Positions 7,910-14,700 of a stretch of 22,778 nucleotides of DNA are shown here, one piece after another. The stretch spans positions 1 through 22,778 of the forward strand of contig ONMG01000050.1 of the NCBI GenBank assembly GCA_900318855.1, read 5' to 3'. Source of the DNA: an uncultured Prevotella sp. (GTDB taxonomy: Bacteria > Bacteroidota > Bacteroidia > Bacteroidales > Bacteroidaceae). The notes under the pieces are model-generated. The model was not told the DNA's origin. It saw only the letters and a list, made by a program, of their open reading frames with translations, and ran no database searches. Position numbers and translations under genes: made by a program. Within the stretch, counting starts at the first letter, position 1, and each line of letters opens with the position of its first letter.

Positions 7910-8341
7910 TCATTCCACGGTGATGAACATAGGCTCTATCGTGTCGCCCTGCTGAGTGAGCCTGAGTATGAGCCGACGGAGCCAGATGCGGCTGTTCTCA
8001 AGCACCCCAGGGCTCACCTGTCGCCCCACAAGGATGCAGCCTGTTGTATCGCGCCGCGTATTGCCCTCGTGGATGCGCACCTCCGTGAACATGGGCACGC
8101 CCAACAGCAGCGGACGCCAGCCTCCAAACTTGGGACTCTTGGTGATGACCAGCGGATAGCGGCCCTCGGGTATAGCCGTGCGACCCCATACTTTCTTGGC
8201 CCCATGGGCCAGGTCGCGCCAGGTGGGCTCCAGCGTATCACACAACAGTTCCATTCCCTCCTTGCCATCCTTTCGGGGCAGATAGAGCTGTCCCATGGTG
8301 AAACTCTCCGACTTCAATACTCGCTTCAACAATATTTCCAT
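7910..8341 (-). CDS. DUF5675 family protein
   Basis: This 143-residue soluble protein has no signal peptide. Family landmarks are AIPEGRYPLVITKSPKF (56-72), the RIHEGNT motif (89-95) and GCILVG (101-106). Proteins of this family are widespread in Bacteroidota and in some phages, and have no established activity. The His-Gly...Gly-Cys arrangement loosely recalls the HG...GC motif of YkuD L,D-transpeptidases, which hints at a cell-wall-related hydrolase or transferase fold. That link is only an inference from the motif. Cys102 would be the candidate nucleophile and His90 the partner. It is transcribed alone from a promoter at 8438-8469 with a leader of about 90 nt. Confidence 0.82.
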   Translation of the reverse strand: MEILLKRVLKSESFTMGQLYLPRKDGKEGMELLCDTLEPTWRDLAHGAKKVWGRTAIPEGRYPLVITKSPKFGGWRPLLLGVPMFTEVRIHEGNTRRDTTGCILVGRQVSPGVLENSRIWLRRLILRLTQQGDTIEPMFITVE

Positions 8342-8437
8342 AACAATCTGTTTATTATTTTATTATGTATTGGCCTTCATCATCCTACCACCGGTGCCCG
8401 GACAGTGTGGGCCACTCTCCACCTTGGAAAGCACCGG

Positions 8438-8469
8438 CAAAGTTAGCGGATAGTGCACATGCAGTCAAG
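8438..8469 (-). promoter_or_regulatory. Promoter of the DUF5675 gene
   Basis: On the minus strand CTTG (8469-8466), exactly 20 bp, then TAACTTTG (8445-8438). This is a perfect -7 box with a 3-of-4 -33 box. The start codon at 8341 lies about 97 nt downstream, giving an unusually long leader rich in A and T next to the start. Confidence 0.55.
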
Positions 8470-8631
8470 CGCTGCAAAAGGATGCTTCAATGCAAAGGTG
8501 CTGCACACTGTGCGTCAAACACTTATCAGGTAGAAAGATTGGTGTGCAACACCCCTTGCAGTCCATGCACGCCCACCTGTGAGGGGCTGCCCCCCTGGCG
8601 GTGGAGTCCGGCGACAAGGGGTCAGCTTTCG

Positions 8632-8715
8632 TACGCCTATTGGCGGAACTGTTTACGGCATATGGCGGAACTATCTTCGCCAATTGACGGAGACATCTAC
8701 GGCATATGGCGTAGA
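8632..8715. repeat. Four near-palindromic elements at an exact 22-bp period
   Basis: Starting at 8632, 8654, 8676 and 8698 the sequence reads TACGCCTATTGGCGGAAC, TACGGCATATGGCGGAAC, TTCGCCAATTGACGGAGA and TACGGCATATGGCGTAGA. All share TWCGSCWWWTGRCGKA, a partly palindromic core with a central AT tetramer (CGCC-TATT-GGCG is perfect in copy 1). The 22-bp period is close to two helical turns, so the centres lie on one face of the DNA. Because 22 is not a multiple of 3, the repeat is not a protein repeat. Confidence 0.75.
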
Positions 8716-8939
8716 AAGCCTCAGCACGCGCCTCAGACCCATTCCGAGAGTGGGAGAGAGTAGGTCAGAGAGGTCGTCCATTGCATGGCTGGAGCATCAG
8801 ATTCCCGGCAGTATAGCTTATGGACCGGCCGCAACCCGGCAAGCTGTCTGTTGACAGGCTACACAGCGGGAAAGATGTCGAAGGAGCCGTAAGGCTGCCT
8901 CTACGAAGGGAGAGGATATAGAAGATTTGCCCCTGGAAT

Positions 8940-8971
8940 GTTGGCGTTACAAGAGGATTTTGGTAATTTTG
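8940..8971 (+). promoter_or_regulatory. Promoter of the geranylgeranyl reductase-family gene
   Basis: GTTG (8940-8943), 20 bp, then TAATTTTG (8964-8971) match the Bacteroidota -33 (3 of 4) and -7 boxes. Transcription would start near 8977, about 38 nt before the ATG at 9015. This rules out the GTG at 8979 as a useful start. Confidence 0.6.
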
Positions 8972-9014
8972 CAGCACAGTGCCGGCAAAGGGCATCAGGC
9001 TGAAGACCGGTACT

Positions 9015-10229
9015 ATGGCATCAATGAAAAAGAATATGACCGACCCTTATCTTTTCTACCCAGTAGTAGTCATCGGAGCTGGCCCTGCCGGGAGCGCCTG
9101 CGGCATCCGCCTGCTGAAGTCGGGCCTCGACTGTTGTCTCATTGAGCGCTCCACTTTTCCGCGGGTGAAGCTCTGTGCCGGCGTGCTCACTGCCAAGTCG
9201 CGCGAGGTGCTCGCTCCGCTGCTCGGCCCCGACAGCTATGAACAGCTGATGGCCGAGACGCTCGCCTCAAGCGAGGGCCGACTGCGGCTCTGGCAGCGTA
9301 GTGTGTGCTTCGTCGACTGCGATTTCACCCAGGAAGACCAGTTGACGCCCGACATGCGCAAGGCCGACTGCCGCATCCATCTCGTCGACCGGCCCCGCTT
9401 CGACACCTTCCTGGCCCACGAATTCCGTAAACTTGGTGGCGAGCTCATCGAGGGTGACGGCTGCGAACACATCGACTTCGACAACAAGACCGTGACCCTC
9501 CAGTCGGGCCAGCGCATCGGCTACAATGTGCTTGTGGCCGCCGATGGTGCCGTGAGCCACACCGAGCATCTGCTTCACCACCACGACCCATCCTTCCGCC
9601 GGAAGGCCGTCAACAGCACAGCCTTCGAGCTCAATGTGAGCCGGCACGACCTCAGTGTGGATGGCGTGAACATCTATTTCGGATTCGTGCCCGACTCTTA
9701 TGCCTGGGCCTTTGCCAAAGGCAATGTGGAGTGCATCGGCCTTTGTAAGCTCCGGGGCAAGCACTTCGACGCCGGCAAGGCCATGCGCGACTTCTGCACC
9801 TCCATCGGCATGCAGCACCAGGAGCGCTACGGTCTGCAGGGGGCTATGATTCCCATCGGCAACCCACTGCGACGCCCTCTTTGGCACAACCACGTCTACT
9901 TCATTGGCGACGCGGCCGGACTCAACGAACCGCTCACCGGTGAGGGTATCTACTATGCACTGGAAAGTGGCGTGAGAGCTGCCGTGAGCATCGCCGAGGA
10001 AAAGCCGAAGCACTATCTGGCCGACTACGACCGCCTCTGCCGTCTCATCCGCAAGGGCAGCCACTATCAGCAGCTCGTGGCCCACAAGCCACTTTTCAGC
10101 CTCTTCCACTGGCTTGCTGCCCGGCATCCTCGCTTTGTGGGCTATTTCTATCAGACGCAGATTGAGCATGCCAGCCTGAACAGCTTCATGCGCATCGTGG
10201 CCGACTATCTGCACACCCGGGGGCGCTGA
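9015..10229 (+). CDS. Geranylgeranyl reductase family FAD-dependent oxidoreductase
   Basis: This is a flavoprotein of the geranylgeranyl reductase branch of the p-hydroxybenzoate hydroxylase-like superfamily. Members reduce isoprenoid double bonds or act as quinone-linked oxidoreductases. Counting from ATG 9015 (404 residues), the Rossmann FAD motif VVIGAGPAGSACG is at 18-30. The FPRVKLCAGVL segment (48-58) is typical of the family, AADGA lies at 175-179 and the second FAD motif GDAAGLNEPLTGEGI is at 298-312. The usual YxWxFPK tract appears as YAWAFAK (229-235), with Ala in place of Pro. No transmembrane helix or signal peptide is seen. ATGs at 9024 and 9036 are alternative starts. The gene is monocistronic, ended by a strong hairpin at 10264-10318. 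Its substrate, perhaps menaquinone side chain or another prenyl lipid, is unknown. Confidence 0.82.
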   Translation: MASMKKNMTDPYLFYPVVVIGAGPAGSACGIRLLKSGLDCCLIERSTFPRVKLCAGVLTAKSREVLAPLLGPDSYEQLMAETLASSEGRLRLWQRSVCFVDCDFTQEDQLTPDMRKADCRIHLVDRPRFDTFLAHEFRKLGGELIEGDGCEHIDFDNKTVTLQSGQRIGYNVLVAADGAVSHTEHLLHHHDPSFRRKAVNSTAFELNVSRHDLSVDGVNIYFGFVPDSYAWAFAKGNVECIGLCKLRGKHFDAGKAMRDFCTSIGMQHQERYGLQGAMIPIGNPLRRPLWHNHVYFIGDAAGLNEPLTGEGIYYALESGVRAAVSIAEEKPKHYLADYDRLCRLIRKGSHYQQLVAHKPLFSLFHWLAARHPRFVGYFYQTQIEHASLNSFMRIVADYLHTRGR

Positions 10230-10263
10230 GCAGTAAAGCTCGCGCATCTGTCCGGTATCGCTC

Positions 10264-10318
10264 AAAGCTGCAAGATGAAAAACTGTAAAAAAACAGGCAT
10301 TTCTCTTGCAGCTTTTTC
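10264..10318 (+). terminator. Intrinsic terminator of the flavoprotein gene
   Basis: AAAGCTGCAAGA (10264-10275) and TCTTGCAGCTTT (10304-10315) are perfect 12-bp complements. An inner CTGT/ACAG pair lies in the 28-nt loop, and the stem runs directly into TTTTTC. It lies 35 bp after the stop codon. It is the best terminator in the window, although the stem is long and AT-rich at its base. Confidence 0.7.
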
Positions 10319-10336
10319 ACATTTATATTATCTTTG
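10305..10336 (+). promoter_or_regulatory. Promoter of the HIRAN-like gene, overlapping the terminator
   Basis: CTTG (10305-10308), exactly 20 bp, then TATCTTTG (10329-10336) fit the Bacteroidota -33 (3 of 4) and -7 boxes. The -33 box lies inside the right arm of the preceding terminator. Transcription should begin around 10341. Confidence 0.65.
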
Positions 10337-10340
10337 CACC

Positions 10341-10366
10341 GAGTAAAGCCTATGGACTTTTTACTC
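10341..10366 (+). promoter_or_regulatory. Hairpin at the 5' end of the HIRAN-like mRNA
   Basis: GAGTAAA (10341-10347) pairs with TTTACTC (10360-10366) around a 12-nt loop, placed right at the predicted transcript start. It may stabilise the 5' end of the roughly 65-nt leader. A purine-rich AAAGGGAGGG (10397-10406) then directly abuts the ATG, an unusually SD-like sequence for this window but too close to the start for ideal spacing. Confidence 0.4.
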
Positions 10367-10406
10367 TAATACTGAAAGAGTTATATAGAGAGCCTTAAAG
10401 GGAGGG

Positions 10407-11657
10407 ATGACAAATATCGAATGTCATTTAGTTGGATTTAGCCACCATGCGTGGCAGGGCGAGGGACTGAAGTCCAGATTGGACAAAGCCCCCGGCAAGA
10501 GAGTCGTGCTCATGCCCGATCCCGAGAACCTCTATAACCCCGAGGCCGTGATGGCTTACATCGACACCTTTCAAGTGGCCTATGTGAGCGACTCCCAATG
10601 CCATGCCATCAGATATTATTGCAACCGCACCTCCGACGGCCTGCTCTACGGGCAGGTGACGGCTTCCATGCCCTGGGAACAAACGTTGTGCGTGGAAGTG
10701 AGCGTGCCCGACTGTGCAGCCGTCATTCCGCCCGTTAACGACGATTCGTTCGACAAATGGGCCACCACCTATGCCGACCTTCCCTGCATGGTGCCCACGG
10801 CTGAGGAATACCGCCTTTGCATGCTGGCTGCCGATATCAGACATCTGCTCACTCAGGAGGTCACCGACATCAGTCAGCTCACGAGCGACCTTGATGTCTT
10901 TTTAGCGCTCACCTCAACCGATCCAAGCAGGGAGATGACGGCGGACCGCCACAAGCTGCTCGACCTCCTTAAACATTCAGCCGACACCAAGCTGAACGAC
11001 TACGCCATGAAGTTAGAGGACATCATCACACGAATGGGCTCCGACAACGAGAAGCGGGTGCTCGCCAGGCGGGTGGAGACGATGGCACAGTCGGCTGAGC
11101 TCATCGAGGTGGCCAAGCGTTACGACAACAAGGTGAGGGTAGAGGAGGCCCTGGAGGCCTTCCCCTACGGCCTCTACCGCGAATACCAGATCGACAAAGG
11201 CAATTGTCTGAAGATGATGTACTACCGGCGCGCGCCGCGCAAGGTCATCCGAAAGTTCGTCACCCTCGTGGCGCTCCTCGATTATGTGGGCCGCGTGACC
11301 GACAGGCCCGATGCGGCTCACCGCCTGCAACAAGCTCTCAACTACGTCCACCTCATCGATAATTTCATGGACGAGCAGTGGAAGGCGCTGTCGGCCGACA
11401 AGTGGCGACAGATCTTAGAGGCCCATCCTTCTGACCTGGCCGACACCGGGAAACAGAAGTTCACGGACTTTAATAAGAAGTTTGTTTGCAGCATCATCGG
11501 CGAGTTGAAATACTTGGGAATCTATGGCTCCAAGACGGAGGTGAGTGAGCTCACCATGAAGCTGGAAGGCAACGCCAAGGCTGGGCAGCGCAACTATATC
11601 TATAACCGCCTTGAGAAAGGCGCGCTGCGTGAAGAAGTGGATAGCCTTTGGAAATGA
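10407..11657 (+). CDS. Uncharacterised protein with N-terminal HIRAN-like domain
   Basis: This 416-residue soluble protein has no signal peptide. Its first ~75 residues resemble a HIRAN domain: a short beta strand (CHLVGFSHH), then VVLMPDPENLYNPEAVMAY (33-51) and FQVAYVSDSQCHAIRY (55-70). This corresponds to the family pattern of Pro-x-Asn/Asp...Asp/Asn-Pro-x-Ala-Val followed by an IGYVP-like strand. HIRAN domains bind single-stranded DNA 3' ends in HLTF/Rad5 and occur alone in many bacteria with unknown roles. The remaining ~340 residues are mostly charged helices without a helicase, nuclease or other motif I can recognise. It has its own promoter (10305-10336). A role with DNA or stalled replication forks is inferred only from the domain. 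Confidence 0.7.
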   Translation: MTNIECHLVGFSHHAWQGEGLKSRLDKAPGKRVVLMPDPENLYNPEAVMAYIDTFQVAYVSDSQCHAIRYYCNRTSDGLLYGQVTASMPWEQTLCVEVSVPDCAAVIPPVNDDSFDKWATTYADLPCMVPTAEEYRLCMLAADIRHLLTQEVTDISQLTSDLDVFLALTSTDPSREMTADRHKLLDLLKHSADTKLNDYAMKLEDIITRMGSDNEKRVLARRVETMAQSAELIEVAKRYDNKVRVEEALEAFPYGLYREYQIDKGNCLKMMYYRRAPRKVIRKFVTLVALLDYVGRVTDRPDAAHRLQQALNYVHLIDNFMDEQWKALSADKWRQILEAHPSDLADTGKQKFTDFNKKFVCSIIGELKYLGIYGSKTEVSELTMKLEGNAKAGQRNYIYNRLEKGALREEVDSLWK

Positions 11658-11716
11658 GCCTCACCACCATAGCCGACTGCCCCAACAATCCTTTACTCTG
11701 AACAGAGCCTTTTTAT

Positions 11717-11737
11717 GCGTCGGGGGCCAGCCGACGC
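11717..11737 (+). terminator. Short GC-rich hairpin after the HIRAN-like gene
   Basis: GCGTCGG (11717-11723) and CCGACGC (11731-11737) form a perfect 7-bp stem with a 7-nt loop, 60 bp after the stop codon. The following sequence is AACCTCATTTT, so a T-run is lacking directly after the stem. Probable transcript end. Confidence 0.5.
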
Positions 11738-11755
11738 AACCTCATTTTCACGCTT

Positions 11756-11784
11756 TTGACAAATCACACCTTATTATATATAGT
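11756..11784 (+). promoter_or_regulatory. Possible distal promoter upstream of the crp-nos cluster
   Basis: TTGACA (11756-11761) and TATAGT (11779-11784) are separated by exactly 17 bp and resemble an enterobacterial sigma-70 promoter. The overlapping TTTG (11755-11758) is also placed 20 bp before a TA-box-like sequence. Bacteroidota sigma factors do not normally use the former type, so this may be coincidence in AT-rich DNA. Confidence 0.25.
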
Positions 11785-11886
11785 ACCGCTACCATGAGGC
11801 GCACCGCGGGAGAAGCTTAATATTAATTGTGAGACATTAACATATCAAAGGAACAAATGTGCCCCACTGCACGGTTGAATCCTGAC

Positions 11887-11894
11887 TACTTTTG
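11887..11894 (+). promoter_or_regulatory. -7 promoter box of the crp/fnr-nos cluster
   Basis: TACTTTTG, followed by CAACC, fits TAnnTTTG exactly and lies 36 bp before the regulator start codon. No further box of this quality occurs before nosZ, so it is the likely main promoter for the regulator and perhaps the whole nos operon. An AT-rich imperfect dyad (around 11819-11845, TTAAT...ATTAA) lies 40-70 bp upstream, where an activator could bind. Confidence 0.5.
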
Positions 11895-11930
11895 CAACCA
11901 TAAACAAACAATCACAGTACCCCCGACTCT

Positions 11931-12611
11931 ATGGCAAGTGAATCCATCTTCAGCACATTGACGAAGAGTGCCCTCTTTGCAGGACTCTCTTCCGACGCTA
12001 TCAGCGAACTGTTCATCCATGTGAATTACAAGGTGACGCACATGCGACGCAACGAAATCTACACCTTCGCTGGCATGGAACATTTCTACGCCACGATAGT
12101 GCTCCGCGGCCGTATGCAGGCTTATATGGTGAGTCACACGGGTAAGTCGGTGCGGGTGTCGTCGGTGGAGGCGGGCGAGATGATAGCTCCTGCACTGCTT
12201 TTCTCAGCCTCCCATGTCATGCCCGTCACGGTGAAGGCCGACAGCGAGACAAGCATTCTTCAGTTCGGCGTCAACTATCTGGAACGCTTCATTGCCGACG
12301 ATGTCACGGTGCGCCACAACTTCATAGGCATCCTCTCAAGCATCGTCACCACTCTGCAACGTAAGATTCACGAGCTCACCATGCTGCCCGCCAAGGAGCG
12401 TATCGCCCACTATCTGCTGCGCACGGCCAGGGAGCAGGGCAGCAAGGTGATAACACTGAGCAACACGCGTCAGGAACTGGCTGACAGCTTCGGCATTCAG
12501 AAGTACTCGCTCAACCGATGCCTTGGGCAACTCGTCGCTCAGGGCCTCATCAGCGTGGAAGGAAAGAAGGTGACGCTGCTCGATGTCAGAGCACTCAAGG
12601 GGCTCACCTGA
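11931..12611 (+). CDS. Crp/Fnr family transcriptional regulator of the nos cluster
   Basis: This 226-residue regulator has an N-terminal cyclic-nucleotide-binding-type beta-roll (about 10-120), a long dimerisation helix (about 125-155) and a C-terminal winged helix-turn-helix (about 155-215). The recognition region is TRQELADSFGIQKYSLNRCL (179-198). The only cysteine is Cys197 in the HTH, so the four-cysteine cluster of FNR is absent and it cannot be an Fe-S oxygen sensor of that type. It is more like DNR/NnrR or other Bacteroidota Crp-type regulators that sense NO or another signal. The gene lies 37 bp upstream of nosZ on the same strand. From this position it probably controls the N2O reductase cluster and itself. 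The ligand is unknown. Confidence 0.85.
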   Translation: MASESIFSTLTKSALFAGLSSDAISELFIHVNYKVTHMRRNEIYTFAGMEHFYATIVLRGRMQAYMVSHTGKSVRVSSVEAGEMIAPALLFSASHVMPVTVKADSETSILQFGVNYLERFIADDVTVRHNFIGILSSIVTTLQRKIHELTMLPAKERIAHYLLRTAREQGSKVITLSNTRQELADSFGIQKYSLNRCLGQLVAQGLISVEGKKVTLLDVRALKGLT

Positions 12612-12648
12612 CACTTTTTCCATATATCAATACTAACTTTTAATTCAA

Positions 12649-14688
12649 ATGATTATGAAATTGAATCTATTGTTGCCACTGGCCTCTTTGGCCGTTGCTG
12701 TGAGCATCGTAGGCTGCAAGCCCAAGAAGATGGGGCAGATTGCCGTCGACGACGATGCCGCACAGAAGGTGTACGTGGCACCGGGTCATTATGACGAGTA
12801 TTACAACTTCGTCTCTGGAGGCTTCAGCGGTCAGGTGGCCGTCTACGGCATCCCCTCGGGTCGGCTGCTCAAGGTCATCCCCGTATTCTCGCAGAACGGC
12901 GAGAACGGCTATGGCTACGATGAGAACACCAAGTCGATGCTCAACACTTCATTCGGCTTCGTGCCCTGGGACGACGCCCACCACACACAGCTTTCTGAGA
13001 CCGATGCCATGTACGACGGGCGCTGGCTCTTCATCAATGCCAACAACACGCCGCGCATCGCCCGTATCGACCTAAAGACGTTCCGAACGGCCGAAATCAT
13101 CGAGCTCCCCAACACAGGCGGCAACCACGCTTCGCCCTTCATCACCTGCAACACGGAATATCTCGTGGCAGGCACCCGCTTCAGCGTGCCGGCGGACTAT
13201 GAGAACGGCGATGTGCCTATCAGCCAGTATAAGGAGAAATTCCGCGGCCACGTGAGCTACATCAAGGTCGACCAAAAGACCGGCGGACTCAGCCTCGACT
13301 TCCAACTCAGTCTGCCTCCCTTCAACTACGACCTGAGCCACAGCGGCAAGAACGCCTCCGCCGACTGGAGCTTCTTCACCTGCTATAATACCGAGGAGGC
13401 TCACTCGCTCTTCGAGGTGAATGCCTCGCGCAACGACAAGGACTACATCCTGGCCGTGAACTGGAAGAAGGCTGCCGAGCACGTGGCTAAGGGCGACTTC
13501 ACCTGGAAAGAGGCCAAGTATGCCCACAACGTGTGGAACGAGAGCACCCTGCAGGCCACCTCGGAGATTCTCAACAAGGTGAGGGTCATCGATACGAAGA
13601 AATTCAACGACTTCCTCTATCTCATTCCTTGCCCCAAGTCGCCCCACGGTGTTGACGTCGATCCCACCGGCGAGTATATCGTAGGCAACGGTAAGCTCAG
13701 TGCCAACCTGCCCGTATTCAGCTTCAGCAAAATCAAGAAAGCCATTGAGGACAAGGCCTTTGCAGGTAAGGTTGACGGTATCAACGTAATCAAGTATGAG
13801 GCTGCCCTCCACGGCGAGGTTCAGTCGCCCGGCCTGGGCTCACTCCACACCGAGTTCGACGCCGACGGCAATGCCTATACCAGCTTCTTCATCTCCTCGG
13901 AGATCGTGAAGTGGAATCTGAAGAGCCTGCAGATTCTTGACCGCGTGCCCACCTACTATTCCGTAGGACACCTCTCAGTGCTCGGTGCCGACACCAAGAA
14001 GCCTTACGGCAAATATATGGTGGCCTACAACAAGATAACCAAGGACTGCTTCCTGCCCACCGGTCCTGAGCTCTGCCAGGCCGCCCAGCTTTACGACATC
14101 AGCGGCAAGAAGATGAAGCTCATCCTGGAGTTCCCGCTCATCGGCGAACCCCACTATGCCAGCGCCATCGCCGCCTCTCAGGTGAAGCCCAACGTGCTGC
14201 TCTTCACCAAGCTGCAGGACAACCACAATCCCTATAAGATCAACTCGGCTCAGGAGGCTCGCGTGGAGCGCCACGGCAAGCGTGTCGACGTGTATATCGC
14301 CGCCATACGCTCGCGCCTGGTGCCCGACAACATCGAGGGCATCAAGATAGGCGACGAGGTGTATGTCCACGTAACCAACATTGAGCAAGAGTGGGACATC
14401 CCACACGGATTCGCCATCAAGGGCGCCAACAACGCCGAGCTCCTGGTAATGCCGGGAGAGACCTGCACGCTGAAATGGATTCCCAACCGCACGGGCATCC
14501 TGCCTTACTACTGCACCGACTTCTGCTCAGCCCTCCACCAGGAGATGCAGGGCTATTTCCGCGTGTCACCCGCCGGCAGCAATACACCGCTGAAGTTCAC
14601 TATCGATGACAAGCTGCCCTCACAGTTCAATGTCACCAAGCCCACCACGCAGAGTGGCTCAGCCAAGACGGGCCACGACCGGAAGTGA
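12649..14688 (+). CDS. nosZ: Nitrous oxide reductase, clade II, predicted lipoprotein
   Basis: NosZ reduces N2O to N2 outside the cytoplasmic membrane. The 679-residue protein has an N-terminal seven-bladed beta-propeller carrying the CuZ site and a C-terminal cupredoxin with CuA. All seven CuZ histidines are visible: His111 and His112 (DDAHHTQLSET), His160 (GGNHAS), His333 (KSPHGVDV), His400 (GSLHTEFD), His441 (SVGHLSV) and His502 (GEPHYA). CuA ligands are His586 (DIPHGF) and the CTDFCSALHQEM motif, with Cys622, Cys626, His630 and Met633. Asp624 replaces the Trp of clade I CTWFC; the metal contact there is a backbone carbonyl. The N-terminus ends in a lipobox (SIVGC, Cys23), so it is Sec-exported and lipid-anchored, not a Tat substrate. 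ATG 12655 is an alternative start. It is followed by a hairpin and nosB, nosL, nosD, nosF and nosY. Confidence 0.97.
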   Translation: MIMKLNLLLPLASLAVAVSIVGCKPKKMGQIAVDDDAAQKVYVAPGHYDEYYNFVSGGFSGQVAVYGIPSGRLLKVIPVFSQNGENGYGYDENTKSMLNTSFGFVPWDDAHHTQLSETDAMYDGRWLFINANNTPRIARIDLKTFRTAEIIELPNTGGNHASPFITCNTEYLVAGTRFSVPADYENGDVPISQYKEKFRGHVSYIKVDQKTGGLSLDFQLSLPPFNYDLSHSGKNASADWSFFTCYNTEEAHSLFEVNASRNDKDYILAVNWKKAAEHVAKGDFTWKEAKYAHNVWNESTLQATSEILNKVRVIDTKKFNDFLYLIPCPKSPHGVDVDPTGEYIVGNGKLSANLPVFSFSKIKKAIEDKAFAGKVDGINVIKYEAALHGEVQSPGLGSLHTEFDADGNAYTSFFISSEIVKWNLKSLQILDRVPTYYSVGHLSVLGADTKKPYGKYMVAYNKITKDCFLPTGPELCQAAQLYDISGKKMKLILEFPLIGEPHYASAIAASQVKPNVLLFTKLQDNHNPYKINSAQEARVERHGKRVDVYIAAIRSRLVPDNIEGIKIGDEVYVHVTNIEQEWDIPHGFAIKGANNAELLVMPGETCTLKWIPNRTGILPYYCTDFCSALHQEMQGYFRVSPAGSNTPLKFTIDDKLPSQFNVTKPTTQSGSAKTGHDRK

Positions 14689-14700
14689 TCCAGTCTCACC

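Larger units (their letters stand above)
8342..9014. other. Gene-poor 670-bp region between divergent genes
   Basis: No credible coding sequence is present. The few ORFs of 60-130 codons lack family features, overlap one another and run through a 22-bp repeat that changes reading frame from copy to copy. The region holds the leader and promoter of the DUF5675 gene (8438-8469), a short palindrome GCACACTGTGC (8503-8513), the phased repeat array (8632-8715), a small hairpin CTGTC-TGTT-GACAG (8844-8857) and the promoter of the flavoprotein gene (8940-8971). An unannotated small RNA cannot be excluded. Confidence 0.6.

Noticed and set aside
8632..8715. CRISPR array
   Set aside because: The units are contiguous and degenerate with no unique spacers, and no cas genes are nearby.
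8365..8854. Overlapping ORFs of 72-132 codons in the gene-poor region, one with a CMDCKGCC cysteine cluster
   Set aside because: They overlap in several frames and on both strands, have no signal or domain features, and those on the plus strand run through the 22-bp repeat, which shifts frame with each copy.
9267..10265. 332-codon minus-strand ORF opposite the flavoprotein gene
   Set aside because: Antisense shadow of a gene with intact FAD motifs. No promoter or homologous motif supports it.
12612..12648. FNR box before nosZ (TTTCC-ATAT-ATCAA)
   Set aside because: Only one half-site fits; the other departs from TTGAT at three of five positions, and the neighbouring regulator lacks the FNR recognition residues.
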